Shown: positions 17,089 to 26,207, numbered from the stretch's first letter. The stretch is DNA of 64,000 nt from Salmonella enterica subsp. arizonae (GCF_008692845.1 NZ_VXJW01000005.1:1-64000); one strand, 5' to 3'. The notes: generated by a model not told the origin, from the sequence alone. Program-made: numbers and translations.

Positions 17089-17207
17089 AATGCGTTCTGG
17101 ATACAAAGGGGACAGGCTGGATTCTCGCCGATCACGTTATGTCAGGTGCTTTGTGCCTGTCAATGTACAAGCACATTTGGTGGTCTTTTTTGTGGTTGAT
17201 AAATTAT

Positions 17208-17225
17208 TTATTGGTAAACCAATAA
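17208..17225. promoter_or_regulatory. UxuR/ExuR-type operator
   Basis: TTATTGGTAAACCAATAA has perfect 8-bp arms around AA and differs by one base in the core from the ATTGGTATACCAAT consensus of the UxuR/ExuR family. It lies between the divergent hydrolase and uxuR genes, so it probably mediates autoregulation and/or control of the hydrolase. Confidence 0.6.
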
Positions 17226-17438
17226 TGATTTTCATATTCAGGCGACGAGGTTAAAGATATATCATCAGTAAGAGTTGTCTGTTATTTTTATATTTATCTG
17301 GTTTCGCTGGCAAAACCAGGCGGATGACAGTTTTTTTGGTTAACCAGTTTCGCGTTTTTGGTATGCTAAGCGTGCTATCCTTCTTTACAAATGCTATAGT
17401 CTGACACTGGGAAATCGCATCGGACGGGCACGAGCAAT

Positions 17439-18212
17439 ATGAAATCAAACACTTCTCAGCAAAGACCCTATCAGGAAGTGGGCGCCATGATACGCGATCT
17501 GATTGTTCAGACGCCGTATCGCCCCGGGGAGCGCCTGCCGCCGGAGCGAGAGCTCGCTGAGAGGCTCAATGTGACGCGCACCGTCGTGCGTGAAGCGCTA
17601 ATCATGCTGGAGATTAAAGGTCTGGTTGAAGTTCGGCGCGGCGCCGGAATTTACGTGCTCGACAGTGTGGGTGATGACGGAATTGGAGAGGCTGACGTAA
17701 ATCACTGTAATGACGCCGGGCCGTTTGAACTGTTGCAGGCGCGTCAGTTACTGGAAAGTAATATTGCTGAATTTGCCGCTCTGCAGGCCACTCGTGAAGA
17801 CATCATTAAAATGCGCCAGGCGCTACAACTGGAAGAGCGAGAGCTAGCTTCCAGCGCGCCCGGCGGCTCAGAAAACGGTGATATGCAGTTTCATCTGGCC
17901 ATAGCTGAAGCGACCCATAACAGTATGTTGGTAGAACTCTTCCGCCAGTCCTGGCAATGGCGTGAAAATAACCCGATGTGGCTCCAGCTTCACAGCCATC
18001 TGGGCGATACGCTTTACCGTAAAGAGTGGCTGGTAGATCATAAACAGATCCTCGCGGCGTTAATTAAAAAAGACGCCCGCGCAGCGAAGCTGGCGATGTG
18101 GCAGCATCTGGAAAACGTAAAACAGCGTCTGCTGGAGTTTTCCAATGTTGATGATATTTACTTTGACGGCTACCTGTTTGAGTCATGGCCGTTGGACAAC
18201 GTGGACGCCTGA
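17439..18212 (+). CDS. uxuR: GntR-family regulator of hexuronate metabolism UxuR
   Basis: The 257-residue protein equals E. coli UxuR in length and closely in sequence. It has an N-terminal winged helix (YQEVGAMIRDLI, then LPPERELAERLNVTRTVVRE and GLVEVRRGAGIYVL) and a FadR/UxuR-type FCD ligand-binding domain (residues ~95-235, with LQARQLLESNIAEFAA and GDMQFHLAIAEATH). UxuR represses fructuronate/glucuronate genes and is relieved by fructuronate. In E. coli it follows uxuAB, but no uxuAB genes lie here, so it must act on distant targets and perhaps on the divergent hydrolase. Confidence 0.9.
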   Translation: MKSNTSQQRPYQEVGAMIRDLIVQTPYRPGERLPPERELAERLNVTRTVVREALIMLEIKGLVEVRRGAGIYVLDSVGDDGIGEADVNHCNDAGPFELLQARQLLESNIAEFAALQATREDIIKMRQALQLEERELASSAPGGSENGDMQFHLAIAEATHNSMLVELFRQSWQWRENNPMWLQLHSHLGDTLYRKEWLVDHKQILAALIKKDARAAKLAMWQHLENVKQRLLEFSNVDDIYFDGYLFESWPLDNVDA

Positions 18213-18269
18213 TTATACCTGGAAAAACGTTGGCAGACGAAGTCAACGCTTCACTTCCTGTAGCGTCTT

Positions 18270-18593
18270 TTACGTGACTTCATGCAGCCCGCCAGCTGCT
18301 TTTTTCAGCAATTCCATTAGTTCTCCCTTATTATCAATAAATTTTGCTCGCCGTTCGTGTATTGGTGCGATCAACTCTTGCAGACAAGTCTCCAGGTCAT
18401 TTTTACAAACACGATCGCCTGACCCGCCTTGTTGATAATATGCTTTCATCACCACGACTTTGGTTTTATCCGGATGGAACGCATCCAGCCACGTAAAGAC
18501 AACGTTACTTCTATTTTTCCCGAATCGCTAATTAATGGCCGAGGTGCAGCGCGCCGGTGGGACGATCATCTGTCAGAATTTTGGGAAAGACGT
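18270..18593 (-). pseudogene. trpS2: internally deleted second tryptophanyl-tRNA synthetase
   Basis: Two remnants of one gene are joined. At 18593-18535 the frame reads SFPKILTDDRPTGALHLGH, the N-terminal beta strand and class I HIGH motif, followed at once by TAA. From 18526 to 18270 another frame gives VVMKAYYQQGGSGDRVCKND, then LIAPIHERRAKFIDNKGELM, the C-terminal part of the TrpRS-II type, ending in LHEVT. The catalytic middle, including the KMSKS loop, is gone. The codon at the expected start is ACG. A functional second synthetase is annotated at this place in some Salmonella strains, as far as I recall. This copy cannot work. Confidence 0.75.
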
Positions 18594-18602
18594 CCCGAAA
18601 CA

Positions 18603-18628
18603 AAGTAGCTGCCGAAAGGCGGCTACTT
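18603..18628 (-). promoter_or_regulatory. 11-bp stem-loop with GAAA/TTTC loop
   Basis: AAGTAGCTGCC and GGCGGCTACTT pair with a single G-T position around a four-base loop. It sits just upstream of the trpS2 remnant. It could be a leader hairpin of that gene or a terminator relic; no downstream T-run supports termination on either strand. Confidence 0.45.
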
Positions 18629-19354
18629 AAAGAGGAATATTGATCCGTTCCGCCTTCAGGAAGGCAGACGCCGGCGGAGATGACGTTGCGTAGCATTGGA
18701 GCGTTTTATGTTCATGTCAGCTAACGTATCACGACTAAATGTAAGGGTAAAGCGGCTGATGTATTGTCCAGGCGCAAAATCATATGGCCTTACCATAGAA
18801 CGTGCCGCTTACTCTGGAAGGTGACTTTATAAATTGCCGCCGAATTATGTGACGCTGAAACGCGCATTTTTGATGCAAATCATTTATTACTGTGATAACT
18901 CAGCGCGGGATAAAAGCATTAAATATATTCACATGCTAAATATGTTCTATTGGAATGGTTGTTATTGATATTATAAAAGCCTAAAAAATCCATTAATGTG
19001 AAAAGGAATAAGAATTGTCTATATTCTGCTTCTGTATAATTAAGAAATTTCTCACATAAAAATAAGAGATGATATTGATATTTGTTTTTTGATATGGTTC
19101 TTATAATAGTTATGGTTATTCATAAAACGATGTTCGAATGCCAGACGTAATAGATTTTACGTCAGTCACGCTATTGCAAAATGGATTGTTTATGGCAGAA
19201 GGTATTTAGCAAGAATCCAGTCTTATCAGATCGTTGGACATTTAACCTGGTATGTAGGGATACCAGCGAGATGACTGGAAAATGGAACGTTTTTTCATTG
19301 TTGGCGTTCTGTCCTTGTCAGCCTGCTTTGCCGCCTGATAATCACGGAGGGGGG
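18629..19354. other. long intergenic region between trpS2 remnant and hcp-like gene
   Basis: No intact gene is seen in about 700 bp. The first part is moderately GC-rich and may hold degraded coding sequence; the part from about 18900 to 19150 is strongly AT-rich, as in H-NS-bound promoter regions. An in-frame upstream extension of the hcp-like gene begins at 19181 but lacks family similarity. Confidence 0.45.
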
Positions 19355-19801
19355 ATGGACGCCATCTATTTAAAACTGGACGGTATTGAAGGCGAAAGCT
19401 TGACCAAAGGTTTCGAAAAACAAATAAGACTTATTGCTTACAACCACAGCCAGGCGAAGTGGGAATCCGGCGAAGCGAGAGGAACATATATTGGTGGATT
19501 GACGCTGACGAAGCCTATCGATCTTGCGACGCCAGGGCTCTATGAGCACTATCGTAACGGGAAAACGGTGAAAGAAGGCGTGCTGACATTATGCCGTAAT
19601 GATAAGGGCGCAATGCAGCCATTCATTATTTATACGCTCACCAATGTGCGGATTTTACGCATGAGCAATCATGGCCATACCGAAGACAGCGCCACGGAAA
19701 CCGTGGATTTGGTTTATAGCCATATTCGTTGGGATATACCCGCATTAGCGCCAAAAAGCAAAACACGGCTGCCACTTCACCGACAGGAATTGTGGAGATA
19801 A
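19355..19801 (+). CDS. orphan Hcp-like type VI secretion tube protein
   Basis: From ATG 19355, preceded by GGAGGGGGG, the 148-residue protein matches the Hcp fold. It starts MDAIYLKLDGIEGESLTKGF, continues with strands around YIGGLTLTKPIDLATPGLYE, and ends with the FIIYTLTNVRI and VDLVYSHIRWDI strands. Hcp forms hexameric rings of the T6SS tube and can carry effectors. No other T6SS gene is nearby, so this is an orphan copy. The C-terminal tail (LAPKSKTRLPLHRQELWR) is basic. It could serve the T6SS encoded elsewhere or be a relic. Upstream in-frame codons from 19181 are not considered coding. Confidence 0.7.
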   Translation: MDAIYLKLDGIEGESLTKGFEKQIRLIAYNHSQAKWESGEARGTYIGGLTLTKPIDLATPGLYEHYRNGKTVKEGVLTLCRNDKGAMQPFIIYTLTNVRILRMSNHGHTEDSATETVDLVYSHIRWDIPALAPKSKTRLPLHRQELWR

Positions 19802-20039
19802 GGACAAAACAGGCTAGCGGGTTCACTGTGGGGCCTCTCGCGTGACGAAGCAACGTTTAGCGTCTTGCAAAGGCAGGTTAGCGCTCGTATAGCTAATTGA
19901 GTACTTAAAAATGCCATAACGCGTGATCCTGACACCCGCTATGATTTTTACGCATAGCCGCTAATAAAACGGCATTTTTTATATACACATCAAGTTGATA
20001 GTGTGTTTCTGACCTTGACGTAAATAAGCGGGAAAAGCG

Positions 20040-20774
20040 ATGAAACACACCATTGGGATACTGGGGGGAATGGGACCTGCGGCAACGGCGGATATGTTGG
20101 AGAAATTTGTTGAATTGCGACATGCCAGTTGTGATCAACAGCACATCCCGCTTATTGTCAGCTCTATTCCTGATATTCCCGATCGTACTGCATATCTGTT
20201 ATCCGGCGGGCCTTCGCCATACCGTTATCTGGAGCGTTATCTGCATATGCTGGAAGATGCCGGGGCGGAGTGTATCGTTATCCCGTGTAACACTGCGCAT
20301 TATTGGTTTGATGATTTACAGAACGTTGCGAAAGCGCGAATGATCAGCATTCTGGACGCTACCCTGGAAGACATTCCGCCATCGGCGCGGCATGTTGGGC
20401 TGCTGGCGACAAATGCGACGCTGGCGACTGGGTTATATCAAAAGAAAGCTCAGGCGCATGGGTTGACGTTAATTCAGCCGGAAGACGCGGGACAGGCGCT
20501 GGTGATGCAGGCTATTTATACGCTTAAACGCGGCGATAAACCTGCGGCGCAAGCGCTGTTGCTGCCGCAAATCGATAGCCTTGTTGCCCGCGGCGTTCAG
20601 GCAATTATTATGGGCTGTACCGAAATCCCGCTAATTGTGGCCGGATATGAAGATGCGGTAGCGTGCCCGATGATTGACTCCACGGCGTCGCTGGTGCGCG
20701 CGGCGATTCGCTGGTATGAGTCCTGGCCGGACACTCGCGCCACTGTGGCCGGGGAACAACGCCTTTCCGCCTGA
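20040..20774 (+). CDS. aspartate/glutamate racemase family protein
   Basis: The 244-residue protein has the Asp/Glu racemase fold: GILGGMGPAATADML at the start, Cys83 in VIPCNTAHYW and Cys193 in IMGCTEIPL. These two cysteines perform the two-base, PLP-independent epimerisation. It resembles YgeA-type broad-specificity amino acid racemases. It is a single gene with GGGAAAAGCG upstream, and converges on hypT with a gap of 4 bp. The E. coli iraD gene region is replaced by this gene in Salmonella. The exact amino acid substrate cannot be read from the sequence. Confidence 0.85.
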   Translation: MKHTIGILGGMGPAATADMLEKFVELRHASCDQQHIPLIVSSIPDIPDRTAYLLSGGPSPYRYLERYLHMLEDAGAECIVIPCNTAHYWFDDLQNVAKARMISILDATLEDIPPSARHVGLLATNATLATGLYQKKAQAHGLTLIQPEDAGQALVMQAIYTLKRGDKPAAQALLLPQIDSLVARGVQAIIMGCTEIPLIVAGYEDAVACPMIDSTASLVRAAIRWYESWPDTRATVAGEQRLSA

Positions 20775-20778
20775 TGGT

Positions 20779-21687
20779 CTACAGCGCGGCCTGAAGCCCA
20801 CGCAGGTCGCGCCAAAACGTTTCGGCCACCTGGCTCATGCGGGTATTCATGCGATAGGCATAGGCCTGAATCGGGATAACCAGCTCGTCGGCATCAAGCA
20901 CAATCAGGCGTCCGTCGGTAATCTCCTGACGGATAGCATACTCAGGCAACCAGGCGATTCCGCAGCCGTCCATCACAACCTGTTTTAATAATTCACTCAT
21001 CGAAGAGACGAAAAACGTACTGAAACTCAGTTCAGCATGGCGAGTCAGAGTACGATTTATCAGCCGGCCCATATAGGAGTTCTGGCTGTAATTGAGCAGC
21101 GGAAAGTGCGGCTGCTCAAGCGTATAGCGCGGCTCGCCCTGTTCACTGCTGGCGCAGACGGGAAACAGTCGCGACTCAAACAGGCGGATATTATCAAACG
21201 GCGTCTGTTGCAGATTTTCATCGTGATAAGAAAAGATAAAATCGCTTTGCCCCTCACGTAACATATCTACCGCCTGGTCGACATCTATCGCCTCAACGGA
21301 GTAGGTAAACTGTGTGGGCATCTGCTTAACGATGGTCGGCAACAGGCCGAGGGAGAGCGAGTGGGCGGCGGCAATTTTGATTTTATGCAGCGTATAATCG
21401 CTGCCGCCGCGCAGTTCGGTCAGATTACTTTCCAACTGCTGTAATAGGTGGCGAACCTGGGAATGAAATATTTTACCCTGCTCGGAAAGCTGTAGCGGCG
21501 AGACCTGCCGGTTAAACAGTTCAACGCCAACGGCATGTTCCAGGGCGCGAATACGCCGGCTAAAGGCGGGTTGCGATACGTTGCGGATAATAGCGGCCTG
21601 AGAGAAATTGCGACACTTCTCCAGCGTCAGAAAATCATACAGCCATTTTGTCTCAATATTGTGCAAACCTGCTCCAGTTACATCCAT
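20779..21687 (-). CDS. hypT: hypochlorite-responsive LysR-type regulator HypT
   Basis: The 302-residue protein (E. coli yjiE/hypT, 303 aa) has the LysR winged helix (LYDFLTLEKCRNFSQAA, then VSQPAFSRRIRALEHAVG) and a substrate-binding-like domain. The three methionines whose oxidation activates E. coli HypT are conserved at residues 123 (KQMP), 206 (SYMGRL) and 230 (VSSMSEL). It therefore likely senses HOCl and controls methionine, cysteine and iron genes. It is transcribed toward the racemase gene and lies downstream of iadA on the same strand, separated by a strong hairpin. Confidence 0.9.
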   Translation of the reverse strand: MDVTGAGLHNIETKWLYDFLTLEKCRNFSQAAIIRNVSQPAFSRRIRALEHAVGVELFNRQVSPLQLSEQGKIFHSQVRHLLQQLESNLTELRGGSDYTLHKIKIAAAHSLSLGLLPTIVKQMPTQFTYSVEAIDVDQAVDMLREGQSDFIFSYHDENLQQTPFDNIRLFESRLFPVCASSEQGEPRYTLEQPHFPLLNYSQNSYMGRLINRTLTRHAELSFSTFFVSSMSELLKQVVMDGCGIAWLPEYAIRQEITDGRLIVLDADELVIPIQAYAYRMNTRMSQVAETFWRDLRGLQAAL

Positions 21688-21700
21688 TTACCGTTATCCT

Positions 21701-21745
21701 GTCAGCCGCCCGAAGGGGCATTCTACGTCCATTCGGGCGGCTGAC
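21701..21745. terminator. perfect 14-bp stem-loop between iadA and hypT
   Basis: GTCAGCCGCCCGAA (21701-21714) is perfectly complementary to 21732-21745, with a 17-base loop. There is no T-run, so it may be a factor-assisted terminator of the iadA operon, an RNA-stabilising hairpin or part of the hypT leader. Confidence 0.55.
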
Positions 21746-21805
21746 AACTGCTTATCCCGTCCTCTTTCAGAATGCCGTGACGGGGCAGCCTGAAGTTAGC
21801 GGGAA

Positions 21806-22978
21806 TTACGCTGGCTCAAAGGTACCTTTCACGCAGGCTTTACCCTCATTGACCATGCGTTTGCCGCGCGCATACACCTGTTCAATGCGTAAATCTGCGC
21901 TAAAGACGAGCAGATCTGCATCGTTACCGGGACGAATCTCGCCTTTTCCGTCCAGACTGAGGAAAGCGGCTACGCTGGTCGTCAGCGGGCGCAGCGCATC
22001 GGTCAGGCTGAATCCGTAGCGGTTAACCAGCGTCTGCAACGTCTCCAGCAAACTTTCGAAGCCAGCGACGCCGATACCGGTCAGATTTCCGGCTGCGTCA
22101 AACAGCGGCTGGCTGCCGTTGCCATCCGAACTAAGCGTAAGCCGGGAAAGCGGGACGCCGGCTTTTACCGCTCTGACAATGCCCTCCGCCGGCGCGACGG
22201 GATCCGGAATACTGGTGGTAATGTCGATTACGCCACCTTTAAGCGCGAACGCCAGCGCCTGTTCGAAAAGAGACTCGCTACGGTTGACGTGGGTAGGCAG
22301 CAGTTTACCGATCGGCACGTCGCTGTTTTCCAGGATGTCATACAGCGGCTGTAACCCTTTTTTGCTGCTACCCATATGAAAAACGCTGACACCGGGTTTA
22401 CCGCCCAGCAGGCCGCCAACGCGTGACTCTGCGGCCATGCTAGCGAGTTGATTACCCGCGGGCGCGGCGGAACGGTGGTCGGAGACCGCGCATTTCACAC
22501 CGATGACGCGATCGATAAGCGCGACGTCTTTTTCTACCGAGCCGGTAATGGTCGGCGACGGAACGTGATAAGCGCCCGTTAACATCCAGGCGGTGATCCC
22601 TTCCTCATTTAATGCTCGCGTTTTAGCTAACAGCGAAGCGGGATGACGGCTGACGGAGTCGGTGCCAAGCAGGCCGATAACCGTTGTGATACCGGCTTCC
22701 GTCAGACGGCTCAGGGAGACTTCCGGCGTCCGCGTTGTCGGTCCCGCTTCGCCGCCGCCGCCGATTAAATGAACATGTTGGTCGATAAAGCCCGGACACA
22801 GCATACGACCGCTAAGATTGATAACCGTACAGTTCGGTACGATATCGCCGGGGATATCAGCGTCGACGGCAATAATTTTGCCGTTCGCGAGTAGAACATC
22901 GCAGATGCCCCGTTCTTCTGGCGCAAACAGGCGCGCTCCCTGCAGCAGCGTAAATTCCGCCGCGGATAAATCAGGCAT
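21806..22978 (-). CDS. iadA: isoaspartyl dipeptidase IadA
   Basis: The 390-residue enzyme has the same length as E. coli IadA. It is a binuclear zinc amidohydrolase: the metal-binding HxH is in PGFIDQHVHLIGGGGEAGPT, further His residues lie in FHMG and THVNR, and the catalytic Asp lies in LSSDGNGSQP. It cleaves beta-aspartyl dipeptides such as isoAsp-Leu arising from damaged proteins. ATG 22978 has AAGGAG upstream; an ATG-like start at 22996 is less likely. It is the last gene of yjiH-yjiG-iadA, 14 bp after yjiG. Confidence 0.95.
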   Translation of the reverse strand: MPDLSAAEFTLLQGARLFAPEERGICDVLLANGKIIAVDADIPGDIVPNCTVINLSGRMLCPGFIDQHVHLIGGGGEAGPTTRTPEVSLSRLTEAGITTVIGLLGTDSVSRHPASLLAKTRALNEEGITAWMLTGAYHVPSPTITGSVEKDVALIDRVIGVKCAVSDHRSAAPAGNQLASMAAESRVGGLLGGKPGVSVFHMGSSKKGLQPLYDILENSDVPIGKLLPTHVNRSESLFEQALAFALKGGVIDITTSIPDPVAPAEGIVRAVKAGVPLSRLTLSSDGNGSQPLFDAAGNLTGIGVAGFESLLETLQTLVNRYGFSLTDALRPLTTSVAAFLSLDGKGEIRPGNDADLLVFSADLRIEQVYARGKRMVNEGKACVKGTFEPA

Positions 22979-22992
22979 AATAACTCCTTGAC

Positions 22993-23454
22993 TCAAACAA
23001 TAAGCTGCATGACCCAGATAGACAGTAGCGCATTGATGGCGCAGACTGCGATAATATGCGGGTAATATTTGGCATTGACTTCGGCAGTACCGAGGCAGCG
23101 GCCGACATTCTGTACCGGGTTTCCCATCAGGTAAATGGCTGGCAGCAGCACGGTAACATCGTGGCCGCTCAGCGCGCCGGCAGTAGCCAGACTGGCAGCT
23201 ACGCCAACGGCGCCGCCCATACTCATCAGCGAGGCCAGAAGCACCGTAGCCGCTTCACCAGGAAGCCCCCACAGCGCCATCACGGGCTGGCAGATATGGC
23301 CTACCCAGTCGAGCAGACCGGTAATTTTCAGCGCCTGAATAATGACAAACGCCATGACCACATTGGGTAACAGGTTGGTCGTGGCGATAGTAAAACCGCG
23401 ACGTGCGCCATCGATAAACATATCCATGACATTTTTACGTACCTGAGTCGTCAT
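22993..23454 (-). CDS. yjiG: inner membrane protein YjiG (SpmB-like)
   Basis: The 153-residue hydrophobic protein has about four membrane helices (LPNVVMAFVIIQALKITGLL; AATVLLASLMSMGGAVGVAA; VTVLLPAIYLMGN; IIAVCAINALLSIWVMQLIV). It belongs to the SpmB/nucleoside-recognition family. Its ATG overlaps the yjiH stop by 4 bp. YjiH and YjiG probably form a two-subunit transporter or gate and, from the operon, may supply dipeptides to IadA; this is inference. Confidence 0.85.
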   Translation of the reverse strand: MTTQVRKNVMDMFIDGARRGFTIATTNLLPNVVMAFVIIQALKITGLLDWVGHICQPVMALWGLPGEAATVLLASLMSMGGAVGVAASLATAGALSGHDVTVLLPAIYLMGNPVQNVGRCLGTAEVNAKYYPHIIAVCAINALLSIWVMQLIV

Positions 23455-24122
23455 GCTTGGGCTCCTTGCGCAGGGTGACGGCGTTCTTCGATGTTAATCC
23501 AGATGCGCAAAAGGTTTGCGCCGATAAATTTGAATAGCAGAATAACCACCAGAGGAATGATGACTGACGTTCCCAGAAAGGCGAATACCGCGACGCCGGA
23601 GGAGAAATAGTTGGTGATGATAGCGCTGCCGCTGGTCTGCCAGGCGGCGAAAATCACTTTATCACGTTCTGTGATTTCGCCTTCCTGCGCCAGCTCTTTG
23701 GTCATGCCCGCCGCCGCGTCGGTATTTTGCAGGTTGGCGATCAGCGCCAGCGAGCAAATGCCGGGAATACCAAGCAACGGTTTCAGAATCGGCGTCATCA
23801 ACTGCTGTGCAGCCCGCAGACCGCCCATTCCATCCGTAATCGCGATAATACCCAAAGAAAGGATGACCGACGGCGCCAGCTCCAGCGCAAAAAGGAAGCC
23901 GTCTTTTGCGCCCGCTCCGCCCGCGCCGCGAAAGGTCTGCGTACCGGTCACATGACCGAATGACCCGTTGAGTACGGTAAAATCAAAAACGCGCCACCAG
24001 CCATCGCTTCCGGAAAACACGCCGGAAAAGAAAATGATAGTGAGAAAAAACGCCAGATATCCCTTTACTCCGGCTTTTTCTGTATCAAGCGGCATGGCCG
24101 CCTCGTCCACTTGTTGCGCCAT
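23451..24122 (-). CDS. yjiH: inner membrane protein YjiH (SpmA-like)
   Basis: The 223-residue membrane protein has four to five hydrophobic segments (YLAFFLTIIFFSGVFSGS; LELAPSVILSLGIIAITDG; GSAIITNYFSSGVAVFAFLG; VIIPLVVILLFKFIGANLL) and the nucleoside-recognition GATE-type region. It is the first gene of the yjiH-yjiG-iadA operon. The long upstream AT-rich region presumably contains its promoter. Function is unknown beyond the likely link to isoaspartyl peptide use. Confidence 0.85.
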   Translation of the reverse strand: MAQQVDEAAMPLDTEKAGVKGYLAFFLTIIFFSGVFSGSDGWWRVFDFTVLNGSFGHVTGTQTFRGAGGAGAKDGFLFALELAPSVILSLGIIAITDGMGGLRAAQQLMTPILKPLLGIPGICSLALIANLQNTDAAAGMTKELAQEGEITERDKVIFAAWQTSGSAIITNYFSSGVAVFAFLGTSVIIPLVVILLFKFIGANLLRIWINIEERRHPAQGAQA

Positions 24123-24816
24123 AGCGATCCCCGAATTTTTTTGATGATGTGTTGGTTGTGGCCACAGGCCAAAAAGCCCGAAACAGAAAGACCTTATCAG
24201 TCATGTGGGTAAGGGCAAAATGCAAGTATGTATCGTGCTATGCGTTTTTTGCATAGTAGCGCACTAAGTCACCCTCATCGGATCTGCTGTCGGAGCGGGG
24301 GAGCTGAGGACGGTATAACGCGAGGTAAAAAAGCGAAAGAAACGGATGTTGACGCAGGCCAGATCAGGGGGCAGAAAAAAGGGTAATAGATTTGACGTTA
24401 GTCAAATTTACGTCACTTAATTATTTTTGCTAAAAAACAGGCATTCTTAACCGAAATTTTACTTTTAACTATAATTTTTTACACCTGACGCCGTATTGCT
24501 GCAACCAGCCAATGGCCGCTAATTTGCCAGTTTGCCACCAAAAAGCATATGGGCAGGTGATAAAAAAGCGAATAATTGAATTAATTTCATTATGTAATTT
24601 ATTTATATTGATTATGATTAAAGGAGGAAGATGAACATAATGGGATATATAAGCTAATATCTAGTTTGATGCCATTAAAAACCATAAAATAATTATGGTT
24701 GTTAATGTCATCTTCACATGAAATAACGCGTTGAGAATTTTTAACGGCACGGCATCGCGCAGTAAATAGCGTTAAAGATATCACCCGTTGCTGATAGCGT
24801 GAGTTTAATAAACCGT
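24123..24816. other. long intergenic region upstream of yjiH
   Basis: About 690 bp separate yjiH from the end of yjiJ. E. coli carries kptA (yjiI) here; nothing resembling it is visible. The part near yjiH should hold its promoter. A palindrome TTTGACGTTAGTCAAA lies at 24391-24406. From 24400 the DNA is AT-rich with no supported gene; a 61-codon minus frame at 24599-24784 has no family features. Confidence 0.5.
24391..24406. promoter_or_regulatory. palindromic site upstream of yjiH operon
   Basis: TTTGAC-GTTA-GTCAAA is a perfect 6-bp inverted repeat about 270 bp upstream of the yjiH start. It resembles a transcription-factor half-site pair but matches no consensus I can name with confidence. 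Confidence 0.3.
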
Positions 24817-26001
24817 TTATTCACGTATCACAATCCGTTTTTGTTTCACTTGCTGCGCCGCGCTGATCAGCGCGGCAAAAAAGAGTGCCGCAGCGCCGCA
24901 AAGCGTGGCGTTGATAATTGCCGACGCGCCATTGCCTGACAGACTGGCGGCTAGCGGACCGAGAATTTGCCCAATGCCATACGTTAGCGTAACCAGACCT
25001 AACAGATTGATATTACCCGGCGCGCTGAGCTGCCGGGCAAGTGGCATAACCAGCGAGGTTGTACCCATAAATGTGGCGCCAAAACCAATACTGCTCAGTA
25101 TTAACAGCAATAATGAGCCGCTGGCGAGAGACAGCAGCACGCAGGCGCTCTGGATCAACAGATTTGCGGTCAGGCATGGCAGGACGCCCCAGCGTTTTGC
25201 CGACCACAGCCAGCCAAAGCAGCCGGGAATGATCGCCAGGCCGACCAACGACCAAAGGTGCGCCGTGAGCAGCGGAGAACCCGCGCTTTTCGCCATCAGA
25301 GGTAAATAGGTGGCGACAATGATGTAGCCGAATCCGGCGAGACCGTACAGTAGCGCCAGTTGCCACCAGAGCATTGGCTGATTTTCGATTCTTGCTAAAG
25401 GCGCGGGCGGCAGTGCATGAGCGCGGGGCGGAATCAACATCGCCACGATTGACAGCAATATACCGGCGAGCGCCCCGGCCCCCAGCCATAGCGAATGGGC
25501 CGAAAGCGCATAACGTAGACCGCCAGTGACATATTCATTACCCAGTACAATCCCGGCTCCGACGCCGGAAAAGAGGGCGGCGATAACAAACGGGTGGCGG
25601 GTATGATGCAACACAATCATCGATCCAAAAATCATCATTCCAGCGCTCGCGACGCCAGCCAGAAAACGCACCAACATGACGGCGGCGGGTTGGGTAAATA
25701 TCGCCATGGTCAGAATAAGCATACCGGTGGCGGCTGCCGAAGCCAGCAGCATGGGGCGTAGACGAGAGGGGAGATGAAAAAGGCCAAAGGAAAACAGTAA
25801 GCTTCCCGCCAGATACCCTGCATAATTGGCGCTGGCAATCCAGGAGAGCTGATTAAACGTTAGCTGCTTTTCCGCCAGCATTACCGGCAGCATGGGGGTA
25901 TACAGAAAGCGGCCAATTCCCATCCCCAGCATTAATACCATCATACCGAAAAGCGCTGTAAAAACTGGATGACGAGGTGAAGCGCTCTGACCCTGAAACA
26001 T
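24817..26001 (-). CDS. yjiJ: YbfB/YjiJ-family MFS transporter
   Basis: The 394-residue protein has 12 predicted membrane helices and the family start ([20 protein letters not shown], then [10 protein letters not shown]). E. coli YjiJ has 392 residues. ATG 26001 is chosen; the frame extends upstream without similarity. Members of this YbfB/YjiJ group are uncharacterised exporters of the major facilitator superfamily in the inner membrane. The gene stands alone and its promoter must lie in the AT-rich DNA at 26002-26200. Confidence 0.85.
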   Translation of the reverse strand: MFQGQSASPRHPVFTALFGMMVLMLGMGIGRFLYTPMLPVMLAEKQLTFNQLSWIASANYAGYLAGSLLFSFGLFHLPSRLRPMLLASAAATGMLILTMAIFTQPAAVMLVRFLAGVASAGMMIFGSMIVLHHTRHPFVIAALFSGVGAGIVLGNEYVTGGLRYALSAHSLWLGAGALAGILLSIVAMLIPPRAHALPPAPLARIENQPMLWWQLALLYGLAGFGYIIVATYLPLMAKSAGSPLLTAHLWSLVGLAIIPGCFGWLWSAKRWGVLPCLTANLLIQSACVLLSLASGSLLLLILSSIGFGATFMGTTSLVMPLARQLSAPGNINLLGLVTLTYGIGQILGPLAASLSGNGASAIINATLCGAAALFFAALISAAQQVKQKRIVIRE

Positions 26002-26207
26002 GGTTTTTCTCGTTGCTAAATTAAGGCAGGAATGCCGGATTAGTGCTAAAGATGATAACAAAAAGTAAAATTAATGTTTATTTTTTGAAAAAAATAAAGT
26101 GAAAAGCAGGGCGAATAACGGATTATATTGAGGGTTAAGGGCATTAAGTGCCCACCGCGTGCGTTAACTTGGGCGAGAATGATAATGTGATCTGCGTCTT
26201 CTCTACC

